DNA of 64,000 nt, taken from Noviherbaspirillum_A sp047237965 (GTDB lineage Bacteria > Pseudomonadota > Gammaproteobacteria > Burkholderiales > Burkholderiaceae_D). The notes beneath the pieces were generated by a model. The model saw nothing but the letters and a program-made list of their open reading frames with translations. It made no database searches and was not told where the DNA came from. The DNA lies in NCBI RefSeq assembly GCF_047237965.1, contig NZ_JBDFLX010000001.1:1550001-1614000 (forward strand), written 5' to 3'. Position numbers and translations under genes: made by a program. Below, in pieces: positions 21,163 to 32,641 of this stretch; position 1 is the stretch's first letter, and each line of letters opens with the position of its first letter.

Positions 21163-21243
21163 GCAGTAAACGCGAAAACACGGAAACAAAGCCAGCAGCG
21201 GTATTGTCAATTTGATTTGAACGGTAAATAACAAGGAGAGGCC

Positions 21244-23952
<2,709 letters not shown>

Positions 23953-23965
23953 ATCCGGGCCGGAA

Positions 23966-23995
23966 GCAAGGCCGGGGAAATGACCCCGGCCTTGC
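23966..23995 (+). terminator. Strong hairpin after acnA
   Basis: A perfect 12-bp stem GCAAGGCCGGGG/CCCCGGCCTTGC with a 6-base loop, 13 bases after the acnA stop. No T-run follows. It may stabilise the acnA 3' end or act with the T-rich terminator at 24039. Confidence 0.6.
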
Positions 23996-24038
23996 AAGCA
24001 TGCTGTAAGACTGTGTTGTTACGCTTCTTGTCAGGACC

Positions 24039-24068
24039 AACGCCGGCATTGTCCGGCGTTTATTTTTA
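24039..24068 (+). terminator. Rho-independent terminator downstream of acnA
   Basis: An 8-bp stem AACGCCGG/CCGGCGTT with a 6-base loop is followed directly by TTATTTTTAT. It separates acnA from the small membrane protein gene. Confidence 0.8.
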
Positions 24069-24091
24069 TCCAGACAAAGAGGAGACAGACT

Positions 24092-24259
24092 ATGTGGAAA
24101 GTTGCTGTGGGATTCGTCGCTTTTGCGGCGCTGGCCCTGTTCATCATCATGCAGGCCGGCGACAAGGTCGACATGCGCGGCGAGTCCGCTGCCCATGAGC
24201 AGACCGAGCATACCGCACCCGCCACGCCGGCAGCCCCGGCAGCGCCCGCGGCCAAATAA
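24092..24259 (+). CDS. Small membrane protein, 55 aa
   Basis: An ATG at 24092 with a strong AGAGGAGA ribosome-binding site 7 bases upstream opens a 55-codon frame: MWKVAVGFVAFAALALFII, then MQAGDKVDMRGES and an Ala/Pro-rich tail ending in AAK. One N-terminal transmembrane helix is followed by a short hydrophilic, probably periplasmic tail. It has its own terminator-bounded space between acnA and the DUF2863 gene. The function is unknown. The good ribosome site and membrane helix argue that it is real. Confidence 0.65.
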   Translation: MWKVAVGFVAFAALALFIIMQAGDKVDMRGESAAHEQTEHTAPATPAAPAAPAAK

Positions 24260-24457
24260 GCCGCGTGACCCGCAGGGCGGCATGGCTCGTGCATGCCGCC
24301 CTTTTCAGAGCGCCCGCTTCCGGCGCGCCCGCATCATCCCTTCAACCCATCCAGCAGGCCCCGGTTTTCCGCAAGGTAAAACCCGCCAAACTATTTCCTT
24401 CCCCAAAGGTCGAATCCACTACAATAGCCCTCCGAGTTATCAAAGCTTTCACAGACT

Positions 24458-25726
24458 ATGCGTCGCCCTTCCAAATCCCGCACTCCCCGTATTTCCGCAG
24501 ATAGCCAGCGCCTGGCGGCGATGGCGCAAGCCATGGCCCTGGCAAGCAGCCGGCATGAAGAGCGGGCCTGGGAGCGCAGCCTGGACATGCTGATCGAAAA
24601 GCTGCTGCGCACCGACCACCAGAACACGCTGGACTCCGCCCTTGACAAGCTGTTCAGCACCGACCCCATTGCCTACGACGTGCTGATGGAATCGATCGAG
24701 GCGGTCAGTTCCAGCGCCGTGATTGAGCACGATGGCAAGCGTTACGACGCGCTGCTGGTTGCCCTGCCCGTGCTGGCCTGGACCCGCTTCGCTATCTTTT
24801 CCGGCACGGTTGCCGGCGACACCCTGATCACCCTGGCCGCACAGCTGCACGCGCATGTGCTGGCTGACGATACCCGGGTTGCGCTGGCGCCGATGCTGTA
24901 CTCGATCGACCAGCTGCCGCGCACCCATGCCGAAACCCATGCGCTGACCCTGCGCATGGCCCAGGCCGCACTGGGCAATACGGTATTGAAGCCCATCTCC
25001 AATCCGCCCGAGACCGCACCTTTCCTGGCCGACACCCGCTATCTGCTGGCGGCCGTCGTCGCACCGTCCGAAGCACCGCTGTTTCGCTGGCAGACCGCCG
25101 AGCCGGCACAGGACATCATCGCCCAGCGCCAGAGCGCGATCGAGGCATTGCGCGAGCAGGCCAAGCCCACCATCGAGCGCCTGCTGCCCGGCTGCGGCGT
25201 CGAACTGCTGGCGCCTGAAGCCTATTACGTCGCCTGCCGTGAAGCGGACCGTGCCATCAGGCCGGTGTCGGTGCATTCGGCGATCCATTACCTTACCCAC
25301 ATCCTAAGCATCGAGCCGAACGGCCTGTCGGCCATCATCGGCGCCTTTGGCGACGAGGGTGGCGACATGCGGGTGGATGAATACCGCATCAGCTTCACCC
25401 TGCGCGACCAGGCGGAAGTGGTCTATGGCATCGTCTGGCCGCTGTATGGCCAGGAAGAGGACAGCGAAGAGCCGGTGTCGGCAAGCGCCGGCATGACGCT
25501 TACTGTCCCGCCCGCCGGCGCCGAAGTGGACATTCCCCCGCCGATCACGCAGCTGGTGCTAGCCCTGCGCGCCAATGGCATCACTGACATCATGCGTCAC
25601 CAGGAACGGTTTGCGATGGAGTTCTGCGAAGACTGCGGCGCCCCGCTCTTCTGCGACCGTGAAGGCGAACTGGTGCACGCCGAACTGCCGGAAGACACGC
25701 CGCAGGCTTCAGGTCATTTGCACTGA
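24458..25726 (+). CDS. DUF2863 family protein
   Basis: A 422-residue cytoplasmic protein of the betaproteobacteria-restricted DUF2863 family, recognised from MRRPSKSRTPRISADSQRL and the conserved AIFSGTVAGDTL and ADTRYLLAAVVAPSEAPLFRWQ segments. Near the C-terminus a CEDCGAPLFC cluster could bind zinc. No enzymatic function is known for the family. It lies alone between acnA and a convergent carboxypeptidase gene. Confidence 0.85.
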   Translation: MRRPSKSRTPRISADSQRLAAMAQAMALASSRHEERAWERSLDMLIEKLLRTDHQNTLDSALDKLFSTDPIAYDVLMESIEAVSSSAVIEHDGKRYDALLVALPVLAWTRFAIFSGTVAGDTLITLAAQLHAHVLADDTRVALAPMLYSIDQLPRTHAETHALTLRMAQAALGNTVLKPISNPPETAPFLADTRYLLAAVVAPSEAPLFRWQTAEPAQDIIAQRQSAIEALREQAKPTIERLLPGCGVELLAPEAYYVACREADRAIRPVSVHSAIHYLTHILSIEPNGLSAIIGAFGDEGGDMRVDEYRISFTLRDQAEVVYGIVWPLYGQEEDSEEPVSASAGMTLTVPPAGAEVDIPPPITQLVLALRANGITDIMRHQERFAMEFCEDCGAPLFCDREGELVHAELPEDTPQASGHLH

Positions 25727-25816
25727 TGCTGCCTCACCATGCCGGGATGCATACCGGCATGGTGATCCATACCGCCACCCCATCGCTTTTTTATCGCATT
25801 GACCAGCAGCCCAGCC

Positions 25817-26953
25817 TCACGCCTGGCTCACGACATTCAACGACCGCCCTATCGCCTTCAGGCATGCCGCACCCAATTGCGCGCTGCGAGCCCCATTCCA
25901 GCCCACTGCCGGGTCGGGCCGCTCGGCATTGTCCTTGAAGGGCAATTCCAGGGTCAGCGATACGCACTTGAAGTGATGGCCCACATACTTCGACGCAAGC
26001 TTCAGCATATCGGCGCGATACTTCCCTGACGGATAGCCATGCCGGTCCTGGAAGTCCGGACTAGCTACCTTGAAGGCGTCGATAAACGTCTGCTGCGCGG
26101 CCGCCTGCTCCGCGCTGAAACCCTCCAGCATTTCACTGCCAGCGGCAAACACATAAGGCAGGCCTTCATCGCCATGCACATCCAGGAACAGGTCGCAGCC
26201 GGTCTGATGGAGACGCTCACGGACATGAAAAACCTCTGGACTGTTCTCCAGGCTGGGCGACACCCACTCCCGGTTCAGATTGGCGCCGGCGGCATTGGTG
26301 CGCAGGTTGCCGCGGGCGGCGCCATCCGGATTCATATTGGGCACCAAATAGAAAACCGCGTGTGACAGCAATGCGCGGGAATGCGGATCGCCCGCATTCA
26401 GCAAGGCGTCCAGCAATCCCTCGACGAACCATTCAGCCATGGTCTCGCCCGGGTGCTGACGCGCGATAACCCATACCTTGCTGGCGGCATCGGGGTTGCC
26501 GACAACCAGCAGATTCAGATCGCGGCCATCGACGGTATTGCCCAGGTCTTCCACATGCACCTGATCATGGCAGGCAACGCGGCCGATCAGGTCGAGATGG
26601 CGTTCAAACGAGTAAGGCTCGAAGTAGGCGTAATAAACGTCGTCGCGTTTCGGCTGGTGGCTGATTTCCAGCACGCCGTTGCCATAGGTAGTCGGCACGC
26701 GAAACCAAGACTGCCTGTCATAGCTGGCCACCGCCTGATAACCCACCCAGCCATCCGGATAGCTGGCTTCCCCGGCGTTAAGGATGCGCATGCGACATGG
26801 AAGCGCACGCGCGCCCTGCAACCTGAAATAGAACCATTGCGAGAAATCGGCATGGCTATCCTTGCGCAGCCTGAGCTGGATATCTGTGGCTGAAGTTGCA
26901 TTGACTACCTCGATGGCGCCAGCGTCAAAGTGATGACTGATCTTGATGGACAT
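25817..26953 (-). CDS. M14-type zinc carboxypeptidase family protein
   Basis: A 378-residue protein. The N-terminal beta domain (about residues 1-125) is typical of cytosolic carboxypeptidases. The M14 catalytic domain follows, with the zinc motif ARQHPGETMAEW (HxxE), the substrate arginine region NLRTNAAGANLNREW, a third zinc ligand in DVHGDEG, and the catalytic glutamate region SLTLELPFKDN. It should remove C-terminal residues from a peptide or peptidoglycan-type substrate. The start is taken at ATG 26953 (MSIKISHHF). An in-frame ATG at 26971 is possible. Confidence 0.9.
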   Translation of the reverse strand: MSIKISHHFDAGAIEVVNATSATDIQLRLRKDSHADFSQWFYFRLQGARALPCRMRILNAGEASYPDGWVGYQAVASYDRQSWFRVPTTYGNGVLEISHQPKRDDVYYAYFEPYSFERHLDLIGRVACHDQVHVEDLGNTVDGRDLNLLVVGNPDAASKVWVIARQHPGETMAEWFVEGLLDALLNAGDPHSRALLSHAVFYLVPNMNPDGAARGNLRTNAAGANLNREWVSPSLENSPEVFHVRERLHQTGCDLFLDVHGDEGLPYVFAAGSEMLEGFSAEQAAAQQTFIDAFKVASPDFQDRHGYPSGKYRADMLKLASKYVGHHFKCVSLTLELPFKDNAERPDPAVGWNGARSAQLGAACLKAIGRSLNVVSQA

Positions 26954-27014
26954 AAATATTGAAAAAGACATGTTTTTAAATGCTGCAAGGATACGCGGAT
27001 TGGAAACCCTCTGC

Positions 27015-27020
27015 TATAAT
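27015..27020 (+). promoter_or_regulatory. -10 element of the tRNA-Pro gene
   Basis: A consensus TATAAT lies 11 bases before the tRNA 5' end and is followed by a GC-rich discriminator (CCGTGCCTCG), as expected for a stable-RNA promoter. The -35 region is weak. Confidence 0.6.
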
Positions 27021-27031
27021 CCGTGCCTCGT

Positions 27032-27108
<77 letters not shown>

Positions 27109-27116
27109 AGAAAATC

Positions 27117-27149
27117 AAAGGGTTACAGATTCCGGTCTGTGACCCTTTT
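27117..27149 (+). terminator. Terminator of tRNA-Pro
   Basis: A stem of about 11 bp, GGGTTACAGA/TCTGTGACCC with one G-T pair, is flanked by AAA and TTTTC, 8 bases after the CCA end. Confidence 0.8.
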
Positions 27150-27696
27150 CTTGTTTACATCGGCTGTGCCTTAAGCGTGCCTTAAATCCGGCCTGCCTGC
27201 TGCGACCCGAAGGATTCGCCCATCACAGAGCGCGGAGCAGAGATCTATCGAGCCTGGGACCCGAACACTGCACTGGTTGCCACGCTGCCCTTCTGCCCAG
27301 TGCTCGCGACCGAATCAGAGGGGAGACTCGCCGCGATCGTCGATTTCACCTTCAGTCTCGGCGCGGGGCACCCCAGGCGTCGACGTGCTGGCAACGGGTC
27401 AACCAGCGAGACCGAATCGCTGCTGGGCAGAAGCTGCACCGATAGGTCTACAGCGGAGGGAAAAGTGCTGCCAGGACTGGTGACGGAACGGGAATGTGGG
27501 ATCACGCTGTTGTCTGGCGGACACACGACTTAGGGCAGAGCCGGACGCCCTCCGGATTCAGCTGAGACACAGAATTCAATCGCATAAGACCATACCCAAT
27601 CACCTCAAATCTGATCTATTCATATTTCCTGCAGGCTTAATCTATATAATTATTAGCACGCTGTACTTATTCCGACTTTCAATGGAAACCCATGCC
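27150..27696. other. Non-coding junction between tRNA-Pro and the defence operon
   Basis: These 547 bp lack a credible gene. GTGCCTTAA occurs twice in close succession at about 27167-27186. A TATAAT at 27645-27650 in an AT-rich stretch lies about 45 bases before the HTH gene and could be the -10 of the defence operon promoter, though no good -35 is seen. No integrase or integrase fragment was recognised. Confidence 0.45.
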
Positions 27697-27894
27697 ATGT
27701 CAGATCGCTGGCTGTCGGTCGAGGAGATTGCCGAATACCTCGGCGTGAGCAAGGACACCGTTTATGCATGGATCAACAAACGGAACATGCCTGCTCATCG
27801 AATCGGCCGGTTTTGGAAATTCAAGACCGAGGAAGTCGACGAATGGGTGCGGTCTGGTGGCGCCGCAGAGAACGAGAATCGAGGCAAAGAATGA
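27697..27894 (+). CDS. Excisionase/MerR-type helix-turn-helix protein
   Basis: About 65 residues. The whole protein is one HTH domain: WLSVEEIAEYLGVSKDTVYAWI is the recognition region, followed by RIGRFWKFKTEEVDEWV, the wing typical of the excisionase-family DNA-binding domain. It probably regulates the defence operon that starts 66 bases later; an excision role is less likely because no integrase is present. The ATG at 27697 has GGAAA upstream, and an in-frame ATG at 27682 is an alternative. Confidence 0.85.
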   Translation: MSDRWLSVEEIAEYLGVSKDTVYAWINKRNMPAHRIGRFWKFKTEEVDEWVRSGGAAENENRGKE

Positions 27895-27960
27895 TTGTCT
27901 TGCCAAAGACAGGTTTCGATCACCTCATCCGGCGGTTAAAACGAATTGAGGATTGTTGGA

Positions 27961-29004
27961 ATGACGAAAATTTCTTGTGTTGATTTGTTCTGTGGAGCTG
28001 GCGGGCTGACGCATGGCTTCGTGCTTGAGGGGGTGCCGGTCGTTGCTGGTATCGACATGGACCCCGCTTGCCGCTTTCCTTATGAGGCCAACAACAGCGC
28101 CAAGTTTGTAGAGCGAGACATCAGCAAAGTCACCACTGCCGAGTTGAATTCGCTGTTCGGCGATGCCGATTTGAAGATTCTTGCAGGTTGCGCTCCATGT
28201 CAGCCTTTTTCCACCTATGCACAACGCTACGAGCTGGATGGCAAAGACGGGAAATGGGGGCTCTTGTATGAGTTTGCCCGTCTGGCAGAGGGCACTCACC
28301 CAGATGTCATCACGATGGAGAACGTTCCGACCGTCGCCAAGCACGAGGTGTTTCATGACTTCGTCGACACGCTGAAGAAACTCGGTTACAACGTATGGTT
28401 TGATGTCGTCGATAGCTCCCAATACGGTGTGCCACAAACTCGCCGACGCATGGTGTTGTTGGCATCCCGGCACGGCGAAATCAAGATGCTCGAACCTACG
28501 CTCGAAACGCCCAAGACGGTAAGACAGGCGATTGGTCGCCTGCGCGCGTTGAGCGCCGGCGAGGCAGCTCCCAAAGACAAGCTGCATGTTTCATCCAAGT
28601 TATCTGAGAAGAATCTCAAGCGTATCAAATCTTCGAAGCCGGGCGGAACGTGGCGTGACTGGCCGGAGCATCTCGTGGCCGACTGCCATCGCGCAGAAAG
28701 CGGCAGGACTTACCCGGGCGTGTATGGGCGAATGGAATGGGACAAGCCTGCTCCCACTATGACGACTCAGTGCTTTGGCTTCGGGAATGGTCGATTCGGG
28801 CACCCTGAACAGGATCGTGCAATCTCATTGAGGGAAGCGGCAATCCTTCAGAGCTTTCCGCGTGACTACGCGTTTATTCCCAATGACGGTGAATTGAGCT
28901 TCAAAGCTCTTGGGCGCCTCATCGGCAATGCCGTCCCAGTTGACCTCGGCCGCGCCATTGCGCGCAGCATCAACGAGCACTTGGCTTCAGCCAAGTTCCG
29001 ATGA
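27961..29004 (+). CDS. DNA (cytosine-5)-methyltransferase, DrmMII/Dcm-like
   Basis: A 347-residue C5-methyltransferase. Motif I is DLFCGAGGLTHGF (residues 8-20), motif IV is GCAPCQPFS with catalytic C80, motif VI is ENV at 120-122, motif VIII is QTRRR at 159-163, and motif X is GNAVPV near the end. It makes 5-methylcytosine. It is followed 18 bases later by vsr, a pairing usually seen with Dcm-type (CCWGG) or other C5 methylases. C5 methylases are the DrmMII component of class 2 DISARM, while this locus has class 1 core genes, so it may be a host-marking methylase for a hybrid locus. The target site cannot be read from the sequence. Confidence 0.93.
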   Translation: MTKISCVDLFCGAGGLTHGFVLEGVPVVAGIDMDPACRFPYEANNSAKFVERDISKVTTAELNSLFGDADLKILAGCAPCQPFSTYAQRYELDGKDGKWGLLYEFARLAEGTHPDVITMENVPTVAKHEVFHDFVDTLKKLGYNVWFDVVDSSQYGVPQTRRRMVLLASRHGEIKMLEPTLETPKTVRQAIGRLRALSAGEAAPKDKLHVSSKLSEKNLKRIKSSKPGGTWRDWPEHLVADCHRAESGRTYPGVYGRMEWDKPAPTMTTQCFGFGNGRFGHPEQDRAISLREAAILQSFPRDYAFIPNDGELSFKALGRLIGNAVPVDLGRAIARSINEHLASAKFR

Positions 29005-29022
29005 TCTGACGAGTCTTCATTA

Positions 29023-29481
29023 ATGCCACGCATTCAGCCTTCATCTTCAGAAGCAAGTCGCCGAATGGCGAAAGTACGGCAAAAAGGAACCGGTCCTGAG
29101 ATCGCATTGCGTCAGGAGCTGTATCGGAGAGGCCTGCGCTACCGAGTCGATTTCCAGGTGCTGAAAAAACCTCGTCGGGTCGCGGATATTGCTTTCCCAG
29201 GGCTGAAGATCGCCATATTCGTCGACGGGTGCTTCTGGCACGGATGCCCCGAACACGCCACATGGCCGAAGCAAAACGCGGAGTTCTGGTTACAAAAGAT
29301 AGAGGCGAATCGGCATCGAGATGCAGACACAAACGAGCGACTTCGCAGTATGGGATGGACGGTACTGCGATTTTGGGAGCACGAGTTAGCGCCCAAAGCT
29401 GCGGACGCCATCGCGAATTGGGTGATCAGGACCAGATCGACTCACCGTGAATCGCTACCCAGCTCGAACCAAACAAAATGA
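29023..29481 (+). CDS. vsr: Very short patch repair endonuclease Vsr
   Basis: A 152-residue endonuclease that nicks at T:G mismatches formed by deamination of 5-methylcytosine. It has the family's N-terminal RMAKVRQKGTGPE, the catalytic VADIAFPG (D55) and the zinc/active-site segment FVDGCFWHGCPEH. Its presence next to the C5-methyltransferase implies that the methylase is active in the host and causes mutational load. Its 3' end lies 19 bases before the preferred drmD start. Confidence 0.95.
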   Translation: MPRIQPSSSEASRRMAKVRQKGTGPEIALRQELYRRGLRYRVDFQVLKKPRRVADIAFPGLKIAIFVDGCFWHGCPEHATWPKQNAEFWLQKIEANRHRDADTNERLRSMGWTVLRFWEHELAPKAADAIANWVIRTRSTHRESLPSSNQTK

Positions 29482-29500
29482 ACAGGAAAACAGCAGACGC

Positions 29501-32500
29501 ATGGAAATTTCGAACACACAGGATAGCCAGGCCTACCGTGCACGTCCTGAACCTGGTCAGTTAGTCGAGGTTAGGCGGCGTCAATGGGTCGTCGCGGAAG
29601 TCGCCTCATCCAAACTTACATCGACGTCGGCACAACAGAATGCGGTAACCCTTTCATCTATCGACGAGGATGGTCTGGGCGAGGAGCTCGAGGTTATCTG
29701 GGAGATCGAGCCGGGTGCGCAAGTCATCGACCGCGCCGGCCTGCCTTCGATCACCGGCCAGGATAACTCCGCCACCCTCGAAGCGTTCCTCAATGCAGTT
29801 CGCTGGGGTGCAGCGACCAATGCGGACAGAGGCTTTCTGCAGGCACCGTTTCGCAGCGGCGTCAGCATTGAAGATTTCCAACTCGACCCATTGGTGCGCG
29901 CCATCGACATGGCTCGCGTCAACCTACTCATCGCCGATGACGTCGGCTTGGGCAAGACCATTGAGGCCGGACTCGTCATCCAAGAGATGTTGCTGCGGCA
30001 CCGCGCCCGCACTGTACTGATCGTCTGTCCCGCGTCGCTGCAAGAGAAGTGGCGAGTGGAGATGCTGGAAAAGTTTGGCCTCGATTTCAGGGTTGTCGAC
30101 ACGGGCTACATTAAACAGTTGCGCCGAGATCGCGGCATCCACGCCAACCCCTGGACTTCGCATCCACGCTTGATCGCATCCATGGACTGGGTCAAAAGCG
30201 GCGAAGGATTGCGCGCCATGCGCGACGTATTGCCCGCGCACACCAGCTATCCACGCAAGTTCGACATGCTCGTCGTCGACGAAGCACACAACATCGCCCC
30301 CGCTGCCGGTGCGAACTACGCGCTGGAGAGCCAGCGCACACGCTTTATTCGTTCAATCAGTCCGCACTTCCAGCATCGGCTGTTCCTCACCGCCACCCCT
30401 CACAACGGCTACACCGAATCCTTTACTTCTCTGCTGGAGTTGCTGGACGACCAGCGCTTCGCTCGAAACATCCTGCCGGATGAGAAGCAGCTGAGTCAGG
30501 TGATGATCCGCCGCCTCAAAAGCGACCTGGTCGATGCGAAAGGAAAGCCTCTCTATGCGCAGCGCAAGTTGCAGGCACTGTTGGCCTCGTACTCTTCGCA
30601 GGAGCGCGCCATTCACCAGAAACTGAACGACTACTGCACGAGCCGCGAGCAGGATGCCGAGAAGGTCGGCAATGCTTTCGGCACGTCATTCGTCAACCAG
30701 TTACTCAAGAAGCGACTCTTTTCTTCTCCCGCTGCTTTTGCTTCCACCCTTGAAAAGCACATTGCCAGTCTGACCAATGGCAGCAAACGCAAAGACAAAG
30801 ATACGATGGCCGACCGCATTTTGCGCAAGGCCATCCTGCGGGTCGATGAAGACTACGCTAACGATCAGGAGGTCGAAAACGCACAGTCCGAGGCCGTTGA
30901 AGAAGCCTCACGCCGCGCGCAACCGCTGACTGTTGACCAGCAACAGATGCTGAACGAACTGCGGCAGTGGGCTCAGACTGCCAAAAACCAAGTCGACGCC
31001 AAAGCCAAAGCGATCCTCGACTGGCTCACTGCCAATCTCAAAACCGACGGTCAGTGGAATGAGCGCCGGGTGATCTTGTTCACTGAATACCGCACCACCC
31101 ACCAGTGGATGCACGAGATTTTGGCAAGCCACGGTTTCGGTGGTGATCGGCTGGCCATCCTTCATGGCGGCATGCCGCAGGATGAACGCGAGAAGGTCAA
31201 AGCGGCCTTCCAGACTGCGCCCAAAGATTCAGCGGTGCGCATCTTGCTGGCCACCGACGCCGCGTCCGAAGGTATCGACTTGCAGAACCACTGTAACTGC
31301 CTTATTCATCTGGAGATCCCATACAACCCCAATGTGATGGAGCAGCGTAACGGTCGTATCGACCGGCATGGTCAGCGTCAGAAGGAAGTATTGATCTGGC
31401 ACCCCGTCGATGGTGGGGAGCAAGGAAGAGTCACCATCGGTGGCCATGGTGACGACATCATCCGGGCGCTACGCAAACTCGAATCGATGCGTGCGGACAT
31501 GGGCAGCGTCAACCCGGTCATCGCGCCGCAGATGTCGGGGCTGATCGAAGGCTCACTCAAAGACCTCGACACCCGCCTTGCTGAAGCCAAAATCGCCAAG
31601 GCCAGACGCTTTGTGCGCGCCGAGCGCGAACTCAAAGACCGAGTCGCCAAGCTGCACGAACGGCTCCTGACCACGCAGCAGGATTTCCATCTCACGCCAG
31701 AACACATCCTCATGGCGGTCAAGACAGGTCTTGTACTTGCAGGCCGCCCGCCGCTCAAGCCTTTTGCTTTGGCTGATGCTCCAGCAGGAACCGTATTCGA
31801 GATGCCCGCGCTGTCGGGCTCGTGGGCGCGATGCCTTGAGGGGCTGCGTCACCCCCACACACTGCAAATTCGGCCCATCACCTTCGATCATGCTGCCGCC
31901 ACCGGGCGTGACGACGTAGTGCTGGTTCACCTCAACCACCGACTGGTGCAGATGTGCCTGCGCTTGCTACGCGCCGAGGTCTGGGCACAGGACGACGTGA
32001 AGAAGCTGCATCGTGTTACCGTGCGTTCTGTGCCGAATGCACTGATCGACAGCCCTGCCGTGGTCGTTATCTCGCGGCTGGTCGTCACGGGCGGCAACCA
32101 TCATCGCCTACACGAAGAGCTGACCGTGGCCGGCGGCTACCTGGGGGACAAATCGTTCCGGCGTGAGGACGGCGTCACCAAAGTCGAACAATGGCTGGAT
32201 CAGGCCAAGCCACTGACGGCCACAGACTCTCTGTTCGATGCCCTCCGTGTGCGTTTTGACCGTGCGCAAGGCGCCATCCTGCAGTCGGTCGAAGCCCGCT
32301 CAAAAGACCGACTCAAGTTCTTGACCAACACCCTGCAATCACGCAAGGAGCAGGAAGTGGTCGACATTGGCACCGTGCTTGATGAGCTCGAAAAAACCAT
32401 CCAAGCCGAACTGAAAAAAGATCAACAACCGTCGCAACTCTCCCTGTTCTCGGAAGATGAACGAACACAACTCAGGCGCGACACCGCTGCACTGGAGGCG

Positions 32501-32641
32501 CGTCTTGCCCGCATTCCAGCCGAGCGCCAGCAGGAGGCTGAAGCCATCGAAACCCGCTACGCCAAACTCAACGACCGCACATTCCCGGTCGCCGTCATTT
32601 TTCTGGTACCTGCATTTGCCGTTCAGGGAGGTGCCGTATGA
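29501..32641 (+). CDS. drmD: DISARM SNF2-like helicase DrmD
   Basis: About 1046 residues, a SWI2/SNF2-type helicase. Walker A is ADDVGLGKTIEAG near residues 146-158, the DEAH box (VDEAHN) is near 260, and TATPHNGY follows. In the second RecA lobe ATDAASEGIDLQNHCN and QRNGRIDRHGQ match the SNF2/RapA-like pattern. The C-terminal third is the extension seen in DrmD. DrmD defines class 1 DISARM together with DrmMI. The frame is open to GTG 29447 inside vsr, but I prefer ATG 29501. The stop overlaps the drmMI start. Confidence 0.9.
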   Translation: MEISNTQDSQAYRARPEPGQLVEVRRRQWVVAEVASSKLTSTSAQQNAVTLSSIDEDGLGEELEVIWEIEPGAQVIDRAGLPSITGQDNSATLEAFLNAVRWGAATNADRGFLQAPFRSGVSIEDFQLDPLVRAIDMARVNLLIADDVGLGKTIEAGLVIQEMLLRHRARTVLIVCPASLQEKWRVEMLEKFGLDFRVVDTGYIKQLRRDRGIHANPWTSHPRLIASMDWVKSGEGLRAMRDVLPAHTSYPRKFDMLVVDEAHNIAPAAGANYALESQRTRFIRSISPHFQHRLFLTATPHNGYTESFTSLLELLDDQRFARNILPDEKQLSQVMIRRLKSDLVDAKGKPLYAQRKLQALLASYSSQERAIHQKLNDYCTSREQDAEKVGNAFGTSFVNQLLKKRLFSSPAAFASTLEKHIASLTNGSKRKDKDTMADRILRKAILRVDEDYANDQEVENAQSEAVEEASRRAQPLTVDQQQMLNELRQWAQTAKNQVDAKAKAILDWLTANLKTDGQWNERRVILFTEYRTTHQWMHEILASHGFGGDRLAILHGGMPQDEREKVKAAFQTAPKDSAVRILLATDAASEGIDLQNHCNCLIHLEIPYNPNVMEQRNGRIDRHGQRQKEVLIWHPVDGGEQGRVTIGGHGDDIIRALRKLESMRADMGSVNPVIAPQMSGLIEGSLKDLDTRLAEAKIAKARRFVRAERELKDRVAKLHERLLTTQQDFHLTPEHILMAVKTGLVLAGRPPLKPFALADAPAGTVFEMPALSGSWARCLEGLRHPHTLQIRPITFDHAAATGRDDVVLVHLNHRLVQMCLRLLRAEVWAQDDVKKLHRVTVRSVPNALIDSPAVVVISRLVVTGGNHHRLHEELTVAGGYLGDKSFRREDGVTKVEQWLDQAKPLTATDSLFDALRVRFDRAQGAILQSVEARSKDRLKFLTNTLQSRKEQEVVDIGTVLDELEKTIQAELKKDQQPSQLSLFSEDERTQLRRDTAALEARLARIPAERQQEAEAIETRYAKLNDRTFPVAVIFLVPAFAVQGGAV

